DNA of 64,000 nt. It comes from Rhodospirillales bacterium BBD 1991-14. Lineage in GTDB: Bacteria; Pseudomonadota; Alphaproteobacteria; Kiloniellales; Kiloniellaceae. Made by a program: the position numbers and the translations under genes. The stretch is from NCBI GenBank assembly GCA_001657395.1, contig LYSY01000008.1:186001-250000 (forward strand), written 5' to 3'. Below the pieces are notes generated by a model. The model was not told the DNA's origin. It searched no databases and was given only the letters and a program-made list of their open reading frames with translations. Shown here in pieces: positions 1 through 9,412 of the stretch; positions within the stretch are counted from its first letter, which is position 1, and every line of letters begins with the position of its first letter.

Positions 1-1619
1 GGGACGGCTTCACGGCCAAGGCCGACGCGCCCACCGCGGCCGCCCAACGCATGGCCCAGCGCAACCGCCTGGCGGAACTGCGCGGCGAACTGGACGGCGT
101 CGAGCGGGAAACCGCCCGCGCCGGTGCCGATCACGGCAGCCTGGAAACCGCGGTCGAGCAGGCCGCAGCGGCGGAAAAGGCGGCGCGCGAACGCGAAACG
201 GCGGCCTTCGACGGCGTCAATGCGGCCCGGCAGGCGCACACGGAGCTTGCCGGCAAGGCCAGCGCCGTCGCCTCGCGGCTGGCGACCCTCGACGAGAGCA
301 TCGAACGCCTGCAGGCCGACGAAGCGGAGACCGAAAGCGCCCTGACCCAGGCGCGCGGCGAGGAAGCGGGCCTGCCCGACCTCAACCTGGAGCACCAACG
401 GGCGGACGACCTGCGCGAGGCGCTGGCCGCGGCACGCGACGGCCTGGTCGAGCGCCAGGGGCGCCTGGGCCAGTTGCAGCGCGAAGCCGAGGCGCGCGGC
501 CGCCGGCTGCAGGACATCGCCACGGAACGCCAGTCCTGGCAGCGCCGTGCGGAGGAGGCCAAGGCCCATCTGGCCGACCTGGAAGCCCGGCGCGGCGCCA
601 CGGAAACCGAGATCGAGACGCTGGCGGCCATTCCGCTGGCCCTTGCCGAGCGCCGTGAGGCTCTGGCCGCCCTGATCGAAGAGGCCGAGGCGCGCCGCCG
701 CAGCGCCGCCGACGCGCTGGCCGAAGGCGAGAACCGGCTGAGTGCCGCCGACAAGGCCTTGAAGGCGGAAGAAGCGCGGCTGACCAACGCGCGGGAAAAC
801 CGCATCCGCTGCGAGGGGGCGGTCTCCCAGGGCCGTCAAAGCCTGGATACCGTCACCGAGAAAGTGCGCGAGAAGCTGAACTGCGCCCTGGACCAGGCCC
901 TGGCCGTGGCCGAGGTCGATCCGGACAAGGAACTGCCGCCGCGCGAAGAGGTGGAAACCAAGCTGGCCCGGCTGATCCGCGAGCGCGAGAACCTGGGCGC
1001 GGTGAACCTGCGCGCGGAAGCCGAAGCACGGGAACTCGACGAGCAGATCGTCGGCATGCAGTCCGAGCGCAGCGACCTGATCGCCGCCATCAGCCGGCTG
1101 CGCCAGGGTATTGCCAGCCTCAACCGCGAAGGGCGCGAGCGCCTGGTGGCCGCCTTCGAGGCCGTCAACAGCCACTTCTCCGAGCTCTTCGTCCGGCTCT
1201 TCGGCGGCGGCCGGGCGCATCTGAAGCTCACCGAGTCGGAAGACCCGCTTGCCGCCGGCCTGGAAATCATGGCGAGCCCGCCGGGCAAACGCCTGCAGGT
1301 AATGTCGCTGCTGTCCGGCGGCGAGCAGGCGCTCACCGCGCTGGCCCTGCTGTTCGCGGTGTTCCTGACCAACCCGGCCCCGATCTGCGTGCTGGACGAG
1401 GTCGACGCGCCTTTGGACGATGCCAATGTGGACCGCTTCTGCAGCCTGGTGGATGAACTGACCAAGGCGACGGAGACGCGCTTCCTGGTGATCACCCACC
1501 ACCGCATGACCATGGCCCGCGTGGACCGCCTGTTCGGCGTCACCATGGCCGAGCGCGGCATCAGCCAGCTGGTTTCGGTGGATCTGCAGGCCGCCGAGGG
1601 CCTGCGCGAGAGCGCCTGA
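1..1619 (+). CDS. smc: Chromosome segregation ATPase SMC, C-terminal part (5' end outside window)
   Basis: The reading frame is open from the first base, so the gene enters from upstream and only its C-terminal part is present. Most of it is an Ala/Glu/Arg-rich coiled coil, the returning arm of the SMC rod. The last ~200 residues form the C-terminal ATPase half: the signature LLSGGEQALTALALLFAVF (bases ~1305-1365) is followed by the Walker B/D-loop ICVLDEVDAPLDD and the switch histidine in LVITHHRMTM. SMC dimers with ScpA/ScpB organise and segregate the chromosome. The gene ends 16 bp before the convergent response-regulator gene. The visible part has no defect. Confidence 0.95.
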   Translation, partial: DGFTAKADAPTAAAQRMAQRNRLAELRGELDGVERETARAGADHGSLETAVEQAAAAEKAARERETAAFDGVNAARQAHTELAGKASAVASRLATLDESIERLQADEAETESALTQARGEEAGLPDLNLEHQRADDLREALAAARDGLVERQGRLGQLQREAEARGRRLQDIATERQSWQRRAEEAKAHLADLEARRGATETEIETLAAIPLALAERREALAALIEEAEARRRSAADALAEGENRLSAADKALKAEEARLTNARENRIRCEGAVSQGRQSLDTVTEKVREKLNCALDQALAVAEVDPDKELPPREEVETKLARLIRERENLGAVNLRAEAEARELDEQIVGMQSERSDLIAAISRLRQGIASLNREGRERLVAAFEAVNSHFSELFVRLFGGGRAHLKLTESEDPLAAGLEIMASPPGKRLQVMSLLSGGEQALTALALLFAVFLTNPAPICVLDEVDAPLDDANVDRFCSLVDELTKATETRFLVITHHRMTMARVDRLFGVTMAERGISQLVSVDLQAAEGLRESA

Positions 1620-1635
1620 TCTAAACGCGGCTTCT

Positions 1636-2352
1636 TCAGCGCCGACCCTGGGCCACCGTGATCACGGCAATCTCCGTGTTGGCGGCGCACTTGATGGCGA
1701 TCTGGTCGATCAGTTCCACCGTCAGTTCGGTCCCGGCTTCCAGAAGCAGGGTGCCGCCGGCGCTGTAGAAATTCTCGACAACAACCATCCCCGGTTCCAC
1801 CAGGGTGTAGTGAAGCTGCTGGGACGGCCCTTCGACCGCGACGGCATCAGGGGACTCCAGCATCTCCTTCAAACGCCTGGAAGGGTCTTGGTCCGCTTCC
1901 TGCTGATTGCCGCCTGCCCTGGGAACCTTGATCGCGGCATACTCGACAGAAGGTTTGAGCACGAGCTTGCGCTCCATCGCATAGGCCATGCGTTCGCCCA
2001 ACTTTGCCTTGGATACCGGCTTGGAGAGAAAGGCCGAAACATCCAGGGCACTGGCCCGCATCACGAGGTCGGATTCCGCATGGCCGGTGAGCATGAGGAT
2101 CGGAAAGTCCCGCTCCAGCGGCGTTTCGCCGGTGCGCACGGCGTGGAGGATCTCCAGGCCGGTCATCCCGTCCATCTGATGGTCGAGAATGAGGGCGCCG
2201 TTGACGAAGTCGAGCGCCATCAAGGCTTCCTTGCCGTTGCTGGCGGTCTGCGTCGCATAGCCGAGATCGTTGAGCATGCGCACCATAAGGGTGCGCACGA
2301 AGGCCTGATCATCGGCGACCAAAACCGACTTAAGCGCTTTGGCGTTCAGCAT
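1636..2352 (-). CDS. Response regulator: receiver domain with a non-DNA-binding C-terminal domain
   Basis: This 238-residue protein has a CheY-like receiver at residues ~8-130. The acidic pair is in VADDQ, the phosphoacceptor is Asp57 in LILDHQMDG, the Thr is in MLTGHAES and the Lys in FLSKPVS. The C-terminal ~100 residues have no helix-turn-helix, GGDEF or HD-GYP motif. They read VEPGMVVVENFYSAGGTLLL, a small domain seen behind receivers, so output is probably by protein contact. The ATG lies inside the 3' end of the upstream hybrid kinase gene (23-bp overlap), so the two are co-transcribed and probably translationally coupled. The kinase is the likely phosphodonor. The signal is unknown. 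Confidence 0.85.
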   Translation of the reverse strand: MLNAKALKSVLVADDQAFVRTLMVRMLNDLGYATQTASNGKEALMALDFVNGALILDHQMDGMTGLEILHAVRTGETPLERDFPILMLTGHAESDLVMRASALDVSAFLSKPVSKAKLGERMAYAMERKLVLKPSVEYAAIKVPRAGGNQQEADQDPSRRLKEMLESPDAVAVEGPSQQLHYTLVEPGMVVVENFYSAGGTLLLEAGTELTVELIDQIAIKCAANTEIAVITVAQGRR

Positions 2353-5300
2353 GGTTTATCAGTCCTTGGTTCTGCAGATGGGCCTGAAGACGATCGGTCT
2401 CCGCTTCCAGTGTTTCGATGAGGCCGCGCAGGCTGTCCCAGTCCCCGCCTTCGGCCTGCTTTTCCAGGGTCTCGCAGGTTGCCGCCAGCAACGGCGCCAT
2501 GCCGTAGCGGGCGGTGCCCTTGGCGGCATGTGCCGCGGCGCGCAACCGAACGGCATCGCGGCTCGACCAGGGCTCATGCAGCGCAAAGAGCGCGGTCTGC
2601 CAGTTGTCGAAGAAATCGGCGATCAGGGCGTTGATGGTGTCCTCATCATCCTCGCCGATCAGCTCGGCAAGCGCCTGTCGATCGATCGGCGGTTGGCCGG
2701 CCCCATCGCCCTGCGGGGTTTCCGGTGGCTCGACGTCCTCCGTCGGCTCGGCGGCGCCCTCTTTGAGGGACGGATGCCACCATTGTTCGAGCGCGCGGGA
2801 CAGCTCGGCGAGGCCGGCCGGCTTGGACAGGTAGGCGTCCATCCCGGCGTCATAGCAGCGCTGCGCATCGCCGGTAACGGCATTGGCGGTCAGCGCGATG
2901 ATGGCGCTGCGCGGGCGGCCCTCGGCCTCCAGCGCCCGCACCGCGCGGCTCAGTTCGAAGCCGTCCATGACCGGCATCGAGCAGTCCGTGATGATCAGGT
3001 CGTAAGGCCCCCGCTCGAGCATCTCCAGGGCCTCGGCGCCGTGCTCGGCCAGATCGCAGTCGGCGCCGAGGCGCCGCAGTTGGCGGCGCAGCACAAGCTG
3101 GTTCATCGGCTGGTCTTCGACCACCAGGATCTTCGGTGCCTGGCCGGGCGCGAAGACCTGATAACTCTCACCGGCCGGAAACGGGGGTTCATTGCTGCGG
3201 TCGTCAAACCTGTATCTCTCGCCTGAAGCCGCGTGGGAGACGTTTACGGCGCTCAGCGGCTTGTCGAGCAAACTCAGCAAGGGGTGAAACAACGCCTGGC
3301 GCCGGTAGTCCGGGTCGTCGCAGGAGACCGCCGCATAGATTCGCTCGAAGTCCTCACCGTAGCGCGCCAGGACGGCGCCAACGTCCATACCTTCGGCTGA
3401 ATCCCAGTCGATCAGCAGCGTTTGTTTCCCGACAACGTCGCCTGACGATCTTTGGCCGAGGCCCACGGGCGTCGTCACGATCTGCACTTCGGCCCCTGCA
3501 TCCCGAAGGTCTGAAACAAGCGCATTGCCGGGGGCCTCCCCTGGAAAAAGGAAGGTCAGGCTGTACCCCTGCAGTGGCGGAACCTGCGGGCATCCCCAGT
3601 CCGAAACCCTTGCCGGAAGGGAGACAACGAAGCTGCTGCCCCAGCCCGGGCGCGACCTGCAGTCGATGGCACCGCCATGCAGACCGACAAGCCGCTGTGC
3701 AATCGTCAGGCCCAGCCCCGTGCCACCGAAGACTCGGGTTGTCGACCGGCTTTCCTGGCCATAGGGCTTGAACAGGGTCTCGGCCATGTCCGGATCAAAT
3801 CCAATGCCCATGTCATCCACCGAGAAGCGCAGCTGGACCTGATCGCTGCCGATCCGCTGGGCCGACAGGCTCACCTCCACTCTGCCGCGGTCGGTAAACT
3901 TGATGGCATTGCCGACAAGATTCGCCAGGACCTGGTGCAGCCGTTTCTCATCAGCCGTCACCACCCGCGGGACCTGCGGATCAATGGTGGCCGCAATGTG
4001 GAGCCCCTTTTCCAGAGCGGCGGCCGTGAAAATCGACTGTACTTCCCGCACCAAAGCGGCGGGATCGAAGGCAGTCATGTCGAGCACAAGTTCGTCGGCC
4101 TCGATCTTGGAGAAGTCGAGGGTGTTGCCGATGATTCCCAGCAAGGCCTGGCCAGCGCTCGTCGAGGCCTCCACAAGATCGGCCTGCTCGCGCTCGAGTT
4201 GGGTCCCGGCCAGCAGCTCCAGGTTCGCGATGACGCCCGACAGCGGCGTGCGCAGCTCGTGGCTCATGTGGGCGAGAAACTCGGACTTCGACCGCGAAGC
4301 GCGTTCCGCCGCCTGGCGCAGGCGCACGGAGCGATAGTCGGCAACGATCCGGGTGATCGCCTGGACGATCGGGCCCAGTTCGTCGGCAAGGGTCCTGTCG
4401 AACCCGCCGGTCCGGTTGGCCAGGGCCACCTCACCCAGAATCTCGTCTTCCAGGACCAGGGGCAGGATCATCAGGTTGTCCATGGCCAGATGGCCGCAGG
4501 GCACGCCGGACGAAGCCGGATGACGTTTGGGGTTGTTGGCGATCAACACCTTGCCCGTGCGCAACGGCTCGCCGCGCAGGTTATCGATATTGCGGAACTC
4601 CATGCCACCCTTGGCGGCGCTCGCGTACCAGAGGCGGGTTTCCTCGTCCCAGGCGATGTTGGAGATGGCCAGCGTCTTCAGGTAGGGCGTGCCCGCTTCG
4701 TCCTCGAGCTTTTCCGCAATCAGTCCGTAATCGGCACCGCCGAGATCCAGGATCTTCTCGAGCAGTTGCTCGAAGGCGGCCCGGTTGCGGGTCTGGTTGA
4801 GGTAGATCGAGTGGGCGTCGTTGACCGCCGCCAGCACAGCCGCGCGCCGCTTGTCGCGCTCGGCCAGCAGTACCTGCTCCGTAACTTCATTGAGCGAGGA
4901 ACGCACCGCGCCCTTGCCGCCCCAGTCGATGGCCTGCGACGAGATGTCGATGTAGATAAGCCTACCGTCGACGCGCCGCATCGCGAACTGACGCACCGTC
5001 TCCGGCTCGCCGCTTTCCTGCACGTGACGCCAGCCCGTCCGCGCCCGCGTCTGGCTTTCTTCCGGCATGAAGTCGGCAAGCACACGCGCGCGCAGTTCCG
5101 TGCCGTGTTCCAGACCGAGGATCTGGGCCCCGGCATCGTTGGCGAAGAGCACCTGCCCGCGGTCGTGAATGATGACGCCGTCGATGGCTTCTTCGATCAG
5201 GGATCGGAAGCGGCGCTCCAGCCTGATCCCGCGATCCTGGTGCCGGTAGACAATGAGGATGAGGGCCAGCATGGCGAGCAGCGAAAGCAGCAGGGCCAGG

Positions 5301-6154
5301 CCCTTGCCCATGAGATTGGCCTTCCAGTCGGACAGGATGGCGCTCATGTCCATGCTGGCGGCGGCCGTCAGGGACCAGCCGGCCACCGGGGCCGTTGCCG
5401 TCAGAACGTAACGCCCCTGGGTGCCCCGCTCCCAGAAGATGCCGGCCCTGCCCAGATAGGCCTGCTCGAGGACGAGCGGGGTTTCCCCTTCCCCCGCCGC
5501 CTCACCGTCAGGCCGCTTGATGGCGACGAGTTCGCCGTCGTCCGTCAGCACGCGGCGCGCGATGGGAAAGTCGCCCAGAAGAGCGAATTTCTGGGCAAAG
5601 TAGGATGGCTTCACGGACATCATCAGGACGCCGCGAAAGCTGCCGTCGGGCGCGGAAAGGCGGCGCGAAACGATCAGAAGCCATTCGCCGCGCACCCGGC
5701 TGACGATCGGCTCGCTGAGAAAGGAGCCCCTCACCAGGCCGTCGCGCTGCACGACGTAGTAGGAGCGGTCGGAGATATCGAGGCCGCTGACCTTGGTGCC
5801 GCCGCCGGCGGTGACGAGACCGCGGACGATACCGAAGCGGTCGGCCAAAGCGGCGCCCATGACATGGTCGCCAGATTCCGCCGCGCGCCCCAAAGCGGCC
5901 AGGGTGTCCGCGTTCAGTTCCTCGGTCCAACCGGGGTTCTGGCTGACAAGCTCTTGCAGGTGATCGAGCTCTGTGTCGACCAGGCGCATGGCATAGGCGA
6001 TCTGCTCCGCCGTGGCGCGCGCGTCCACCGTCAGGCGCAGGCGCTCCTGCTCCACCGTGCGCTCATAGGACATCACGGCCAGCAGGCCGAAAATGCCGAA
6101 CTGGGCGGCAAACACGAGGCCGAGGGCGAGCGGCTTGGAGAAGGTCCGGAACAT
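2330..6154 (-). CDS. Hybrid sensor histidine kinase (Cache-PAS-GAF-HisKA-HATPase-REC-Hpt)
   Basis: This 1274-residue membrane kinase has a transmembrane segment near residues 8-30, a periplasmic double-Cache-like sensor to about 285, and a second membrane segment around 285-305. A PAS domain follows (SLIEEAIDGVIIHDRGQ onward), then a GAF-like domain. The HisKA box HMSHELRTPLSG contains the phosphoacceptor His632. The ATPase domain shows the N box LVGNAIKF and GTGLGL. A receiver with Asp1057 (IITDCSMPVMDG) and an Hpt domain with His1209 (AAHAAKGTARYG) complete a full His-Asp-His relay in one chain. The next relay step is presumably Asp57 of the overlapping response regulator. The ligand of the periplasmic domain cannot be read from sequence. 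Confidence 0.92.
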   Translation of the reverse strand: MFRTFSKPLALGLVFAAQFGIFGLLAVMSYERTVEQERLRLTVDARATAEQIAYAMRLVDTELDHLQELVSQNPGWTEELNADTLAALGRAAESGDHVMGAALADRFGIVRGLVTAGGGTKVSGLDISDRSYYVVQRDGLVRGSFLSEPIVSRVRGEWLLIVSRRLSAPDGSFRGVLMMSVKPSYFAQKFALLGDFPIARRVLTDDGELVAIKRPDGEAAGEGETPLVLEQAYLGRAGIFWERGTQGRYVLTATAPVAGWSLTAAASMDMSAILSDWKANLMGKGLALLLSLLAMLALILIVYRHQDRGIRLERRFRSLIEEAIDGVIIHDRGQVLFANDAGAQILGLEHGTELRARVLADFMPEESQTRARTGWRHVQESGEPETVRQFAMRRVDGRLIYIDISSQAIDWGGKGAVRSSLNEVTEQVLLAERDKRRAAVLAAVNDAHSIYLNQTRNRAAFEQLLEKILDLGGADYGLIAEKLEDEAGTPYLKTLAISNIAWDEETRLWYASAAKGGMEFRNIDNLRGEPLRTGKVLIANNPKRHPASSGVPCGHLAMDNLMILPLVLEDEILGEVALANRTGGFDRTLADELGPIVQAITRIVADYRSVRLRQAAERASRSKSEFLAHMSHELRTPLSGVIANLELLAGTQLEREQADLVEASTSAGQALLGIIGNTLDFSKIEADELVLDMTAFDPAALVREVQSIFTAAALEKGLHIAATIDPQVPRVVTADEKRLHQVLANLVGNAIKFTDRGRVEVSLSAQRIGSDQVQLRFSVDDMGIGFDPDMAETLFKPYGQESRSTTRVFGGTGLGLTIAQRLVGLHGGAIDCRSRPGWGSSFVVSLPARVSDWGCPQVPPLQGYSLTFLFPGEAPGNALVSDLRDAGAEVQIVTTPVGLGQRSSGDVVGKQTLLIDWDSAEGMDVGAVLARYGEDFERIYAAVSCDDPDYRRQALFHPLLSLLDKPLSAVNVSHAASGERYRFDDRSNEPPFPAGESYQVFAPGQAPKILVVEDQPMNQLVLRRQLRRLGADCDLAEHGAEALEMLERGPYDLIITDCSMPVMDGFELSRAVRALEAEGRPRSAIIALTANAVTGDAQRCYDAGMDAYLSKPAGLAELSRALEQWWHPSLKEGAAEPTEDVEPPETPQGDGAGQPPIDRQALAELIGEDDEDTINALIADFFDNWQTALFALHEPWSSRDAVRLRAAAHAAKGTARYGMAPLLAATCETLEKQAEGGDWDSLRGLIETLEAETDRLQAHLQNQGLINHAERQSA

Positions 6155-6644
6155 GGCGCCTGCGAGAGCTTTCTTTTGACTTATGCTACCCCTACAAGAA
6201 ACTTCCTAAACAATTGATAATTGCTATGTTTATCTCACTTACAACTTTGATTAGGAATACCTTGTCTGCAAGGAAGGCCGCGGGTCTGCGCCGGGTGGCC
6301 GGCCGCAGGGGCTGCACGGCGGGCCCTGCGATAGCCTGACCGCCAACCCGCCCACAGCCGGGGCACAGGCAGCCACAAAGCGCGCAGGCACCACCTGCCG
6401 CTGCCCCCAACACCGGTTCGGCGGCGCAGCCGGGCAGCCGGCGGGGTCGGCCGGGAGCCCCCTTTCAGAGCCCGCCGCAGGCCGTCTTCAACGCGCCGGA
6501 AAGACCGCCGAAGGCCAAGGGAATCGCGGGTTCTCTTCGCCTTGACAGGGGGGAGGAGTCTTCATACTGTGCGCGCGAATTCAGCTCAGACCTCCATCAA
6601 TTCTTGGGGAGAACGGTCACCCGGCGAGTGGGACGATAGCGCGC
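6155..6644. other. Intergenic region, about 490 bp, divergent promoters
   Basis: This gap separates the divergent hybrid kinase gene and the F0 operon. Bases ~6180-6260 are AT-rich against a GC-rich background and probably hold the kinase promoter. Bases 6540-6570 hold a good promoter for the F0 operon. Between them, 6260-6530 is GC-rich with no gene-like coding pattern; the one short open frame on the minus strand there is not convincing. Confidence 0.6.
6542..6570 (+). promoter_or_regulatory. Sigma70-type promoter of the F0 ATP synthase operon
   Basis: TTGACA at 6542-6547 is a perfect -35 box. It is followed after exactly 17 bp by TACTGT at 6565-6570, a fair -10. It lies about 75 bp upstream of atpI and points toward it. 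Confidence 0.6.
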
Positions 6645-7040
6645 ATGCAAGACGACTCTCCCCCGCCATCCCTCGAACAGCTGGACGAAAAACTCCGTGC
6701 GGCGAAAGCCAAGCGGCGCAGCGCAGAGCCGGACCCGCGCGAACGCGGACAGGGACTGGCCTTTGCGATGCGGATCGGGGTGGAGATCGTCGCGGCGCTC
6801 ATCGTCGGCGTTGCGATCGGATACTTCCTCGATCGGTGGCTGGGAACCAAACCCTGGTTTCTGCTGCTGTTTTTCGTGCTCGGCGCCGCCGCGGGATTTG
6901 TGAACGTCTTCAGGGTTGTCGGTGGTCTGGGGGGACAGGTCGGATACCGCCAAAAGAGCGAACCGAGCGAGTCCGAAAATGGGCAAAACCCCGCCGAAGA
7001 GCGGGACCCGAAAAGCGGGACAAGGACGGATAAGGGTTAA
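6645..7040 (+). CDS. atpI: ATP synthase protein I
   Basis: This small membrane protein of 131 residues has two hydrophobic segments (VEIVAALIVGVAIGYFLDR and WFLLLFFVLGAAAGFVNVFR) between charged ends. This is the AtpI arrangement. AtpI assists assembly of the c-ring and is not part of the final enzyme. The ATG is followed by an acidic, Pro-rich start (MQDDSPPPSLEQ). It is the first gene of the F0 operon and ends 3 bp before atpB, which fits its usual place. The C-terminal tail of about 35 residues is highly charged and low in complexity. Confidence 0.9.
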   Translation: MQDDSPPPSLEQLDEKLRAAKAKRRSAEPDPRERGQGLAFAMRIGVEIVAALIVGVAIGYFLDRWLGTKPWFLLLFFVLGAAAGFVNVFRVVGGLGGQVGYRQKSEPSESENGQNPAEERDPKSGTRTDKG

Positions 7041-7043
7041 GTC

Positions 7044-7787
7044 ATGGCGGAAGGCGGCGCGCACAGCCCCCTGGAGCAGTTCGAGATCAAGGGCATTTTC
7101 CCCGCCCGCGACCCCGGCGAAATCGGTACCCTGGACTTCACCAATTCATCGCTGATGATGGTGATCGCGGTCGTGCTGATCTCGGCCTTTCTGATCCTCG
7201 GCATGCGCCGCGGCGCCCTGGTGCCGGGCCGCATGCAGAGCCTGGCCGAGCTCTCCTACGAGTTCATCGCCGGGCTGATATCGGAAACCGTGGGGTCGGA
7301 GGGCCGGCGCTACTTCCCGATCATCTTCACGCTCTTCATGTTCATTCTGGTGGGCAACATGCTGGGCATGGTGCCTTACAGCTTCACCTTCACCAGCCAC
7401 ATCATCGTCACCTTCGCTTTGGCCATCACGGTGTTTACCGGCGTCACCATCCTGGCCATCGCCAAGCACGGGCTGCACTTCTTCTCCTTCTTCGTGCCGC
7501 CGGGCGCGCCGGTGGCGATGTGGCCGCTGCTGATCCCGATCGAGGTGATCTCCTATCTCTCGCGGCCGATCAGTCTCTCGGTCCGGCTGTTCGCCAACAT
7601 GCTGGCCGGCCATACCCTGCTGAAGGTCATCGCCGGCTTCATCGGCGTGATGGGTGTCTTCGGCATCCTGCCCTTCGCCCTGGTCGTGGCGCTGACCGGC
7701 CTGGAGATCCTCATCGCCTTCCTGCAGGCCTACGTCTTCGCCATTCTGACCTGCCTCTACATCAACGACGCGCTGCACCTGCACTGA
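7044..7787 (+). CDS. atpB: F0F1 ATP synthase subunit a
   Basis: This 247-residue polytopic membrane protein forms the proton half-channels next to the c-ring. The diagnostic stretch RPISLSVRLFANMLAGHTLL contains the essential stator arginine. The C-terminal helix is rich in residues of the second half-channel (LEILIAFLQAYVFAILTCLY). Length and order are typical. It follows atpI almost without a gap and precedes atpE by 75 bp. Confidence 0.97.
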   Translation: MAEGGAHSPLEQFEIKGIFPARDPGEIGTLDFTNSSLMMVIAVVLISAFLILGMRRGALVPGRMQSLAELSYEFIAGLISETVGSEGRRYFPIIFTLFMFILVGNMLGMVPYSFTFTSHIIVTFALAITVFTGVTILAIAKHGLHFFSFFVPPGAPVAMWPLLIPIEVISYLSRPISLSVRLFANMLAGHTLLKVIAGFIGVMGVFGILPFALVVALTGLEILIAFLQAYVFAILTCLYINDALHLH

Positions 7788-7862
7788 TCCCGGGGAACAG
7801 CAGACTGCCAGCCGCCCTTATCCACCATCCGTTTTCGGTTTACCTCAAAGGGAGCTTTATCA

Positions 7863-8087
7863 ATGGAACTTGAAGCCGCCAAAATGATCGGCGCCGGCCT
7901 CGCCGTGATCGGCGTCATCGGCGCAGGTGTCGGCATCGGCAGCATCTTCTCCTCCTTCATCGTTGCCGTCGGCCGCAACCCGGCCGCCCGCGGTGAAGTC
8001 TTCACCATGACCATGCTGGGCTTCGCCCTGGTGGAAGCCATCGCGCTCTTCGCCCTGGTCATCGCGCTGCTGATTCTCTTCGGCTAA
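7863..8087 (+). CDS. atpE: F0F1 ATP synthase subunit c
   Basis: This 74-residue two-helix hairpin is the proteolipid of the rotor ring. The first helix carries the Gly-rich packing motif [13 protein letters not shown]. The polar loop has [10 protein letters not shown]. The second helix carries the proton-binding Glu58 in [14 protein letters not shown] strong ribosome binding site (AAAGGGAG) sits 9 bp upstream of the ATG, which suits the high copy number of this subunit. No sodium-binding motif is evident, so it should be proton-coupled. Confidence 0.97.
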   Translation: MELEAAKMIGAGLAVIGVIGAGVGIGSIFSSFIVAVGRNPAARGEVFTMTMLGFALVEAIALFALVIALLILFG

Positions 8088-8173
8088 CAGGCCGACGGCG
8101 GGGCGCTTCCTGGGGGTTTCCCGGGGCGCTTCTCCCGAAGCCCTGCAGAACCGTTTGAGAGAGGACGCGGGCC

Positions 8174-8680
8174 ATGCCCCAACTCGATCCTTCCGTCTGG
8201 CCGACCCAGCTCTTCTGGCTGGTGCTGACCTTCTCCATCCTCTACCTGGTGATCTGGCGGGTCGCCCTGCCGCGCATCGGCGAGGTGCTGGAGGCCCGGC
8301 AACGCAAGCTCGACGACGACCTGAAGAAGGCGACGGCACTCAAGGACGAGGCCGAGGCCATTCTGGCGGAATACGAGAAGATGCGCGCCGACGCCCAGGC
8401 CTCGGCCCATGAGGAGCTGCGGGCCGCCCACGACGCCCTGAAAGAAGAGGCGGAGCGGGAGACCCAGGCGCTGGCCGCCAAGCTCAACAGCCAGACGGAG
8501 GAGGCCGAAGCGCGCATCGCCGCGGCCAAGTCCTCGGCGCTGGCGAGCCTGGAAGGCACGGTCTCCGAGGTGGTGGTCGCCGCCACGGAAAAGCTGATCG
8601 GCGTCAAGGCCGGCGAGCAGGAGGTCACCCGCGTGGTCGGCCAGGTGATGGGAGACCAGACCAAAGGAGGAGGACGCTGA
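8174..8680 (+). CDS. atpG: F0F1 ATP synthase subunit b' (peripheral stalk)
   Basis: This 168-residue protein has one N-terminal membrane helix (QLFWLVLTFSILYLVIWRVA) followed by a long charged helix with Glu/Ala/Lys repeats. It is the b' subunit, which pairs with b to hold the stator in alphaproteobacteria. The ATG is preceded by GAGAGAGGACG. Its stop codon shares one base with the start of the next gene (TGATG), so the two stalk subunits are translationally coupled. The gene is also called atpF2. Confidence 0.93.
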   Translation: MPQLDPSVWPTQLFWLVLTFSILYLVIWRVALPRIGEVLEARQRKLDDDLKKATALKDEAEAILAEYEKMRADAQASAHEELRAAHDALKEEAERETQALAAKLNSQTEEAEARIAAAKSSALASLEGTVSEVVVAATEKLIGVKAGEQEVTRVVGQVMGDQTKGGGR

Positions 8681-9162
8681 TGTTCCAGGATCCTTCGTTC
8701 TGGGTCGCGGTCGCCTTTTTCCTCTTCATGGGGCTGATTGCCTGGAAGGCCGGCAAGCCGATTCTGGCCGGGCTCGATTCCCGCGCCGAGCGCATCAAGG
8801 CCGAGCTGGACGAGGCCCAGCGCCTGCGCGAGGAAGCGCAGAAGGCCCTGGCCGAGTACAAGCGCAAGCAGCGCGACGCCGCCAAGGAGGCCGAGGAGAT
8901 GCTGGCCAACGCCAAGCACGAGGCCGAGCTGCTGCGCAATCAGGCCAGCGAAGAGCTGAAAGCCGTGCTGGCGCGCCGCGAGAAGGCCGCCCTGGACAAG
9001 ATCGCCCAGGCCGAGACCCAGGCCCTGCAGGAGGTGCGCAGCCAGGCGGTCGACATCGCCATGACCGCGACGGCCAAGCTGCTCTCCGAGAACGTCGACC
9101 CCGGCCGCGATCAGGCCATGGTCGACCAGGCCATCAAGGACCTCGGCGCCAAGCTGCACTGA
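8680..9162 (+). CDS. atpF: F0F1 ATP synthase subunit b
   Basis: This 160-residue protein has an N-terminal membrane segment (FWVAVAFFLFMGLIAWKAGK) and a long amphipathic helix (IKAELDEAQRLREEAQKALA) typical of the b subunit that contacts F1 delta. It is the last gene of the operon and is followed by a clear terminator. The F1 genes are not in the window, as is normal in alphaproteobacteria, where F0 and F1 operons are separate. Confidence 0.95.
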   Translation: MFQDPSFWVAVAFFLFMGLIAWKAGKPILAGLDSRAERIKAELDEAQRLREEAQKALAEYKRKQRDAAKEAEEMLANAKHEAELLRNQASEELKAVLARREKAALDKIAQAETQALQEVRSQAVDIAMTATAKLLSENVDPGRDQAMVDQAIKDLGAKLH

Positions 9163-9204
9163 CCGCCAGCACTACAGGCAGCCGCCCGTCCCGAAGAGAC
9201 AAAG

Positions 9205-9240
9205 GCCCGGCCCTCACCACGAGGACCGGGCGTTTTCTTT
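9205..9240 (+). terminator. Rho-independent terminator of the F0 operon
   Basis: GCCCGG at 9205-9210 pairs with CCGGGC at 9226-9231, and CCT with AGG extends the stem inside. A T-rich run (GTTTTCTTT) follows. It lies 43 bp after the atpF stop. Confidence 0.85.
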
Positions 9241-9412
9241 GGGGAGTCCCCTGCTCCAGACTGTCACCCTCGGGTCAAGCCCACGGCCGTCCGGTTTAGC
9301 GTTTTGGTGTTTCGCGCAGAGGCTTGTGCTGTCAGGCGTTTGAGGCAACGGCTTCAGTTCGGGACAGAACATCGAAGGTTCAAGGGCGCAGGGCTTTCTG
9401 TGGAAGGGGTGT

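Noticed and set aside
3677-6217. 846-residue open frame antisense to the hybrid kinase
   Set aside because: The other strand carries a complete multi-domain kinase with all catalytic motifs. Long antisense frames are common in GC-rich DNA, and this one has no motif.
6192-6413. 73-residue gene upstream of the F0 operon
   Set aside because: It is Cys/Gly-rich without a ribosome site, lies in a promoter region, and I see no homology.
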